From: Sorex araneus
Lineage: Eukaryota; Chordata; Mammalia; Eulipotyphla; Soricidae
Assembly (NCBI RefSeq): GCF_027595985.1
Contig: NC_073305.1
Location: 150,910,423 to 150,974,422, forward strand
Length of the DNA stretch: 64,000 nucleotides
Direction of reading: 5' to 3'
Positions 57,894 to 64,000 of this stretch are shown here, in pieces (position 1 is the first letter of the stretch; each line of letters starts with the position of its first letter). Below the pieces are notes generated by a model, which worked only from the letters and a program-made list of their open reading frames with translations, was not told the DNA's origin and searched no databases. The translations under genes and the position numbers were made by a program.

Positions 57894-57985
57894 CTTTTTC
57901 CCTTCCTTCCTTCCTTCCTTCCTTCCTTCCTTCCTTCCTTCCTTCCTTCCTTCCTTCCTTCCTTCCTTCCTTCCTTCCTTTTTTT
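57894..57985. repeat. (CCTT)n microsatellite
   Basis: Pure CCTT units from about 57901; it ends in a T run that is the A tail of the next minus-strand SINE. Confidence 0.97.
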
Positions 57986-58148
57986 TTCTTGTTTTGTCAC
58001 ATTCAGTGATGCTCAGGGGTTACTTTTGGTTCTGCACCCAGGAATTATTCCTGGTGATGCTTGAGGGGCCATATGGGATGCCGGGACTGAATCAAAGTTG
58101 GCCGCATGCAAGGAAAATGCCATACTCACTGTGCTATCGCTCTGGCTC
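57986..58148 (-). repeat. SINE-A, diverged
   Basis: TTTTGTCACATTCAGTGATG at the left; GAGCCAGAGCGATAGCACAG on the minus strand at the right. Confidence 0.8.
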
Positions 58149-58184
58149 AACATTTTGGATTTCCTTAAAGTAAAAGTTTTCTTG

Positions 58185-58362
58185 TCTTTTCATTTATTGT
58201 TTTGGGGTCATCGCTTGTGGTGGTCAGGAATTTTGCCTGGTTCTGCACTCAGAAATCATTTCTGAGAGACTCAAGGGACCATATGGGATGTTGGGGCTTG
58301 AACCTGGGTTGACCACGTTTAAGGCAAGTGCCTTACTTGCTGTACTATCGCTGTGGTTCATT
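58185..58362 (-). repeat. SINE-A, diverged
   Basis: TTTTGGGGTCATCGCTTGTG (tail side) and ACCATATGGGATGTTGGGGC; head in reverse near 58345. Confidence 0.75.
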
Positions 58363-58494
58363 TGCTCATCTATTAAAGCTACCTTTTAATGTTGGATTAT
58401 TCTGGGAAATCACATTTTAAAAAAAATCTTTGTCAGTTTCTTTATGGTTAAAAGGAAGAAAATTCTCTTGCTTAACTCTTATATATTTATATAA

Positions 58495-58930
58495 ATAAGT
58501 ATATTCATTTCCCTTGCTGCAGCAAATCACTGCAAATTTGGTGGTTTAACATAACATTTATTCTTCTCAGTACTAAAGGCTCAAAATCTAAAATTGCTCT
58601 CATGAGACCATAATTAAGAAATGGGGAAGACTTCATTCCCTGTGGAGGCTCAAAGAAAGATTATTCCTTGACCCTTCCAGCCCTGGTGGCTGCTGGTCTT
58701 CTGTGCTTATTACCCCAATCTCTGCCTCTCATGTCATTTCACTTCTTTTTCCTCAGTAAAATTCTCCTGTGTCATGATACTTCTCGTGGCTTTCTTTGAA
58801 GAGACCTAGATAATCCCAGAACATCATTTTGAGTCTTAATTTTATTATACTGCAGAGACCCTTTTCCAGGTGACATATACAGGTTCCAGGGCTAGGACCC
58901 CATTTCTTTGGGGTCATTTATCAGCCTGCT
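58495..58930 (-). repeat. Ancient mammal-wide repeat, reverse of the 29.4 kb family
   Basis: TTTCCCTTGCTGCAGCAAAT, GGTGGTTTAACATAACATTT and CCAATCTCTGCCTCTCATGT recall the reverse strand of the widespread repeat at 29420-29800; subfamily not known. Confidence 0.65.
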
Positions 58931-59274
58931 GCAGTAAACAGTTTTTTTTATTTTCAGGCTATTCAAGGGAATCTCAGAAGTCCATGCATGGTGGAAAGTC
59001 CTAAATGTCAAATGAAACCTACCAATTTGCAAATTCCACTGATGTGAAAATCTGTTTATCTTACATTACACTTTGCTAATAGGATTTTTTTTTTCCCCAG
59101 GAAGAGCTTAAGATAGTTTATCAGGTCCATAAAACCCAGCAAGACAAACAAAATTAAGGATAGACAATAAAGCAAGGGATGAAAACTGCGGAAAAATGAA
59201 TTAAATCATAGTTTTTTTAGTATTTATTGTTTGGAAAATAGTTTTCTAAGCAAAGTTTTTTCTTTTTTTCTTTT

Positions 59275-59447
59275 TTTTTTTTTGCTTTTTGGGTCACACC
59301 CTGCAATGCACAGGGGTCATTCCTGGCTCATGCACTCAGGAATTACCCCTGGCGGTGCTCAGGGGACCATATGGGATGCTGGGATTCGAACCCGGGTCGG
59401 CCGCGTGCAAGGCAAACACCCTACCCGCTGTGCTATTGCTCCAGCCC
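59275..59447 (-). repeat. SINE-A, near consensus
   Basis: T run then GCTTTTTGGGTCACACCCTG; GGGGCTGGAGCAATAGCACA on the minus strand. T-rich flanks prevent a sure TSD. Confidence 0.93.
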
Positions 59448-59839
59448 CCTTTTTCTTTTCTTAATAAAAGTGAAAGACCCCTTCTTCTGAGGTCAAATAT
59501 CAACAAGTTCAGTCTCTCATATTGTAGATATCAGTTGACTAAGGAAAAATTGTCTGTAACACATTTTACGTACTACAATCAAAATGTCAAACCACTTAGT
59601 GTACATTTATATGAGTATTAGGAGCATTCTCACTGTCTTCAAAGCTGCCGCCTATCTTTTTACTTTCCCTCTACATAAGTTTTAAAGTGGATAGTGATCC
59701 ATACATTAAATGAATGCAATTGTTTTCAGCAACTCTTATGCTCTTGTAATTATAACTCATATTTACAATTTAGTCATGCAAGTGATAGGTGTCATAGTAT
59801 ATTGAAACCTATTTTGAATTGCCTTCCCAGATAGACACC

Positions 59840-60128
<289 letters not shown>

Positions 60129-60293
60129 CTTTTAATTTGTGGGCCATGTCAGAGTGTACTCAGTTTTACTCCTGGATCTTTACTCAGGGTTCACTCCTGG
60201 CAGGCTCAGGGGATCTTATGAGTGCCAATGATCATACTGGATTGGCTATATGCAAGGCAAGTGCCTTATTTGCTGTATTACCACTTTGGCCCA
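60129..60293 (-). repeat. SINE-A, diverged, bounding the pyrimidine tract
   Basis: TTGTGGGCCATGTCAGAGTG at the left and GGGCCAAAGTGGTAATACAG in reverse at the right. Confidence 0.7.
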
Positions 60294-60599
60294 ACACCTT
60301 ATTTTCTTTTATGAAAAATCTGACAAGTTGCTTCAAAAAACTTAAAAGCAAATAAATACATTTTTGTTGCCCATGATAAAATTTGCCACATAATTAGTAA
60401 CAGTAAAAAAAAAAATAGTACTTGAAGTATTTCAAAAATATTTTTTATTTTTTGATTACAATAATATTATATATACTATTGATTACTGTAAAAATAACAA
60501 ATATTTGTAGAGAGGCTGGAGAGATTGTGATTAAAATGAATTAATCAAAGCATCTGCATGGATTTTAATTTTGAAATTGTCTCTTTCATTCATATGATC

Positions 60600-60830
60600 T
60601 GCAAAAGTTACTTGCTTTCTCAGGCCTTGCTTTCCCCCTATGTGAAGTGAGGATAGTAATAGCACTAACATCATAGGATTGGAATCATAATTTGTGAATA
60701 CCAATATGCTTAAAACATTTGGTAAGTGATATATAATTTGCCATTGCTTTTAGTAGCATGGGTCAGTACTTTATATGGGTTATCTTATTGATTCCTAATA
60801 ATAACCCCATGAGATAGATACCATTACTTT
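60600..60830 (+). repeat. MIR-type ancient SINE
   Basis: GCAAAAGTTACTTGCTTTCT, then CTATGTGAAGTGAGGATAGT follow the MIR core; 60757-60825 (ACTTTATATGGGTTATCTTA, ACCCCATGAGATAGATACC) is a second, adjacent ancient element. Confidence 0.65.
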
Positions 60831-60831
60831 T

Positions 60832-61012
60832 TTTTTTTAATTTTTTTTGCTTTTTGGGTCACACCCGGCGATGCACAGGGGTTACTCCTGGCTTTGCACT
60901 CAGGAATTACCCCTGGCCATGCTCAGGGGACCATATGGGATGCTGGGATTTGAACCCGGGTCGGCCGCGTGCAAGGCAAACGCCCTACCCGCTGTGCTAT
61001 CTCTCCAGCCCC
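60832..61012 (-). repeat. SINE-A, perfect 15-bp TSD
   Basis: GATACCATTACTTTT at 60817-60831 and 61013-61027. Minus strand: GGGGCTGGAGAGATAGCACA, GGGTTCAAATCCCAGCATCC, GGTGTGACCC, A tail. Confidence 0.97.
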
Positions 61013-61081
61013 GATACCATTACTTTTAATTCATTGAATACATATTTTTATAGGAAAAGTAAAGTCGAAAATTTAAGTATA

Positions 61082-61215
61082 GGGCTGGAGCAATATGCAG
61101 CCTCCACCTGGTTCGATCCCCAGCATCCCATATTGTTCCTTGAGCACTGTTGGGATGATTCCTGAGTGCAGACCCAGGTGTAAACCCTGAGCACTGCCAG
61201 GTGTGGACCAAAAAA
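61082..61215 (+). repeat. SINE-A with internal deletion of the A-box region
   Basis: GGGCTGGAGCAATATGCAGC jumps to GGTTCGATCCCCAGCATCCC, losing about 35 bases that normally join the A and B boxes; the rest follows SINE-A. Confidence 0.85.
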
Positions 61216-61219
61216 ACCA

Positions 61220-62278
61220 ACAAAAAATTAAGGGTAGAGGGACAGATTTCTACACCAGGTGCTTCTGAATCCTAAATGTAAACACACCACTATATCTCAC
61301 TGTTTTTCAATGCATATGAGGCCATTAATGATGATGGGAAGCAAGGATGAATTGGATATGGGTCATCTTTACCAAGTAACCCAGAAATTCATCCCCATGG
61401 GTAATGTCACATAGAATCAATGAGGTGGCAGTTTTTTTTTTTAATCTCATTGGAATTTTAGTAAGAATATTTTAGTGGATATTTTATTTCTAGATACCAT
61501 ACCATGTACATAGAGGTTGTTATTTAATATATGCAAACAAGTCACAGAAGAAAATTTATTTTCAGTGTTACTTATTTTACAGTGAAGGACACTAAGTGGT
61601 AGAGTAGTTATACAGTTTTCTCGAACTTAGTTTGGACATGTTCAAACCTGGGTGTGGAATCTTAAGAGTATGACTCTATACTTTGGAATTTTAATTACTA
61701 TTTCACACTATCTCCTTAAGTTGGTGTACAAAAGGAGTAGATGTACAATATTATAACATTTTTGCTTTATGTTTTTATATGGTTAAGGCCATTTTAAAAG
61801 ACAGAAGGCAGAATTAATTGCATTTTCCTGTGTACAGGTAGAACATAGGTTTGTGACTAGCACCTAGACCTTTTCAGTAAAGAGGAAAATAGCCCCAAAA
61901 TATGGCAAGGAGGGTATGCAGAATGTTGCACGAATTAAGTTTAGTTCTCTTTTTGAGATGAATCCTATGAAAGTCACACAATGTGATTCTTAGAACCAGT
62001 AACTAATTTTATCACGATCTGCAAGGAAAAATTGGTTCAAATGTGAAATGGTTCAAAAAGGCTATTTCATTTGGTGTTCATTTCTATCCAGTAATCTCAG
62101 GAATTGGGAGTAAATAAAAGGCACAGGGTCTGCATACTTGTTTCCAGAAGGTGGAGGTCTGTACTCTTCAAATGCTGGCTGAATGCACTGAATGAGTCTT
62201 CCCCAAAAGAAAGATATTTAGAAAACAATCTCATGAATATAATAATCACTTATTTATATGAATGTTTTATAATGTTTT
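61220..62278. other. No gene recognised
   Basis: Unique-looking, with a possible ancient MIR trace at 61545-61660. Confidence 0.4.
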
Positions 62279-62285
62279 ATTTAAC

Positions 62286-62531
62286 GGCTGGAGCGATAGC
62301 ACAGCGGGTAGGGCATTTGCCTTGCATGCAGCTGACCCAGGTTCAATTCCTCCGCCCCTCTTGAAGAGCCTGGCAAGCTACAGAGAGTATCTCGCCAGCA
62401 CGGCAGGGCCTGGCAAGCTCCCTGTGGTGTATTCTATATGCCAAAAGCAGTAACAGCAAGTCTCACAATGGAGACGTTACTGGTGCCTGCTTGAGCAAAT
62501 CGATGAGCAAGGGGATGATAGTGATGACAGT
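62286..62531 (+). repeat. SINE-B, short TSD
   Basis: ATTTAAC at 62279-62285 and 62532-62538. Complete head and body, ending GGGGATGATAGTGATGACAG plus TG. Confidence 0.93.
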
Positions 62532-62538
62532 GATTTAA

Positions 62539-63033
62539 CTACTTCCAAACACAGTAGCACAGTGTCTCTTAAGAAGTTATCTAGTGGAAGGAATGGGTAG
62601 AAAAGGGATATGCTTTTAAGCTATTGTAGCTCTCTTTGCTTTAAGTTTTTATGGTCAGCTTGGCCTGCTCTCCAGGTATGCAGATATTGACAACTACTGT
62701 GGTTCAGAAATGCGTCCCATGATACTTAGAAGACACTATTTTTTTTTAGCTCTTGAGTGGTGGTGGGGCAGTTTCTATACAACTGAAGAAAAGAAAGAAC
62801 TTCATCTATTAACTTTGATGGAACGCAAAAGCAAAATTGAGCAGATAATAAGTAAGGTGAAGAATGAAACATATAATATGTGTATGACATGTGCGTTAGA
62901 TCATCACAAAGGATAAATACCACATCATTGTCTTGGAAAGTGACAGAGAAAGGAACTAGACAGATGCTGTTGCTAAGGCGACTTTGAAAGTATCTATAGT
63001 ATTGGGTTCTTTTTGTAAAAAAGTCTAGAAAAA
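62539..63033. other. No gene recognised
   Basis: Unique-looking; the open frame at 62710-62916 has no splice sites or family resemblance. Confidence 0.4.
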
Positions 63034-63085
63034 TATATCACTTGATCACTTGTCTTCCCGTTGATCTTCGATTTGCTCGAGCGGG
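63034..63085 (-). mobile_element. Extremely 5'-truncated RTE LINE insertion (52 bp)
   Basis: CTAGAAAAA at 63025-63033 and 63086-63094 (9-bp TSD) enclose only the last ~50 bases of the RTE: minus strand CCCGCTCGAGCAAATCGAAG, then GATCAACGGGAAGACAAGTG and a short repeat tail. The AAGATCAACG variant matches the LINE at 22.69 kb rather than SINE-B (ATGAGCAACG). Confidence 0.8.
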
Positions 63086-63094
63086 CTAGAAAAA

Positions 63095-64000
63095 CTGTAG
63101 CTCTACTGTCAGAGTTATCAGCCAGCATTTATTATTTTGGTCTGCTTATTCACTCTGGGTATACTACCTTCCACAGAGAGGTGAGATCATCTCCTATTTG
63201 TCTTTCTTCTGACTTTCATCCCTTCAAGTTTCATCTACTTGCTGAAAATGTAGCCTCCCTTTAAGTTTGCTAAGGCAGTTAAGAACACAGAAAAGATAAC
63301 CCCAAACAAGTCTGTCATTCTACTTTTCATTGACTATTTAAGAAATGAAGTGTAATTTATTTAAAAGATATGCATTCAATTAAGAAGCTTCGTTAATGCA
63401 CCAGGGAAGCTGCAGAACATTTTAATGAATTTGAATTGGCTGAAAGGAAGCATTGGGTCCTCAAGGAAATATGAATTTGAAATAGCTTCTCAGTGTGAGT
63501 CGTTTATAAAGTGTTGCATTTTGATGTAGAGGAAGTGAAATTCCCAGAATAAAACCATAATCTCTAAGAATAGCCCTTCATCATCAATTTATCATTTTTT
63601 CTCAAAAGACAAAGATCTCACATTTTGCTCTGTGTTCTGTAGTCGTATTATGTAGTATACAGTGATGTATATGTTAAGTCATGTTCCCAAACTTACCTTT
63701 GGATGTCTATACTTTATTTCCCTGGCACATGTCTAAAGTAAGGATGTAATCTTCAAGCCCCTTGATGTTGTAAAACTTTTCTAATAACTAAAATTTTCCC
63801 TTAGGGACTCTGAAAAAGTCTCAAGCTAGCAGCACCTGCCTTGTAAACTTGCAGCATGAATTCGAGCCCCATATGAGCTGAATAAGGTTCTAGTGGTTCT
63901 GCTCTGTTATGACCCCCAGTCTCTCATGAGGCTGTATGATTTCCAGTGAGCATGCGTGTGAACACCACAGGGAATCAGCAAGTACCCAGATGTATGTGAG
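63095..64000. other. No feature recognised to the window end
   Basis: AT-rich sequence. A faint SINE-like stretch is possible at about 63815-63960 but is too diverged to support. Confidence 0.4.

Overview
The window is mammalian nuclear DNA, most probably from a shrew and best matched to the common shrew Sorex araneus. The assignment rests on recall of shrew repeats: dozens of copies of a tRNA-derived SINE whose head reads roughly GGCTGGAGCGATAGCACAGC, with a B box GGTTCGATTCC. They occur with L1 fragments and a rarer RTE-type LINE. No tool was run, so family names are pattern recognition.

Layout. Positions 1-1144 hold the last two coding exons of an unidentified + strand membrane-protein gene. 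A long, AT-rich tract almost free of young repeats follows to about 10.85 kb and is best read as that gene's very long 3' UTR. From 11.3 to 53.9 kb lies intergenic DNA densely filled with repeats: young SINEs, at least six L1 pieces on the minus strand, composite retroposons, a processed ZCCHC10 pseudogene, an RTE LINE 3' end and many microsatellites. At 53.93-55.03 kb is a CpG island holding a probable first exon (ATG at 54347, splice donor at 54366) of a second + strand gene. From 55 to 64 kb is presumably its intron 1, again SINE-rich.

The most interesting biology is the retrotransposon ecology. Two SINE types share one tRNA-like head. Type A ends in poly(A), as expected for L1-driven copying. 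Type B is about 245 bp, ends in GACAGTGA-like repeats without poly(A), and its last ~60 bp match the 3' terminal coding region of the RTE LINE at 22216-22723. That LINE's protein resembles RTE proteins remembered from parasitic nematodes; from memory, horizontal transfer between nematodes and the common shrew has been reported for an RTE element. Other notable structures are a 1.5 kb CpG-rich composite retroposon with an L1-like 3' end (14162-15671), an L1 with a 5' inversion plus a probable short 3' transduction (24175-25545), a nested SINE-in-L1 insertion (27604-28500) and a 32-base G run.

No CRISPR, operon, rRNA or functional tRNA gene is seen. Only about 170 bases can be argued to be functional coding sequence. 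Target site duplications (TSDs) were read by eye. Repeat ends without TSDs are approximate.
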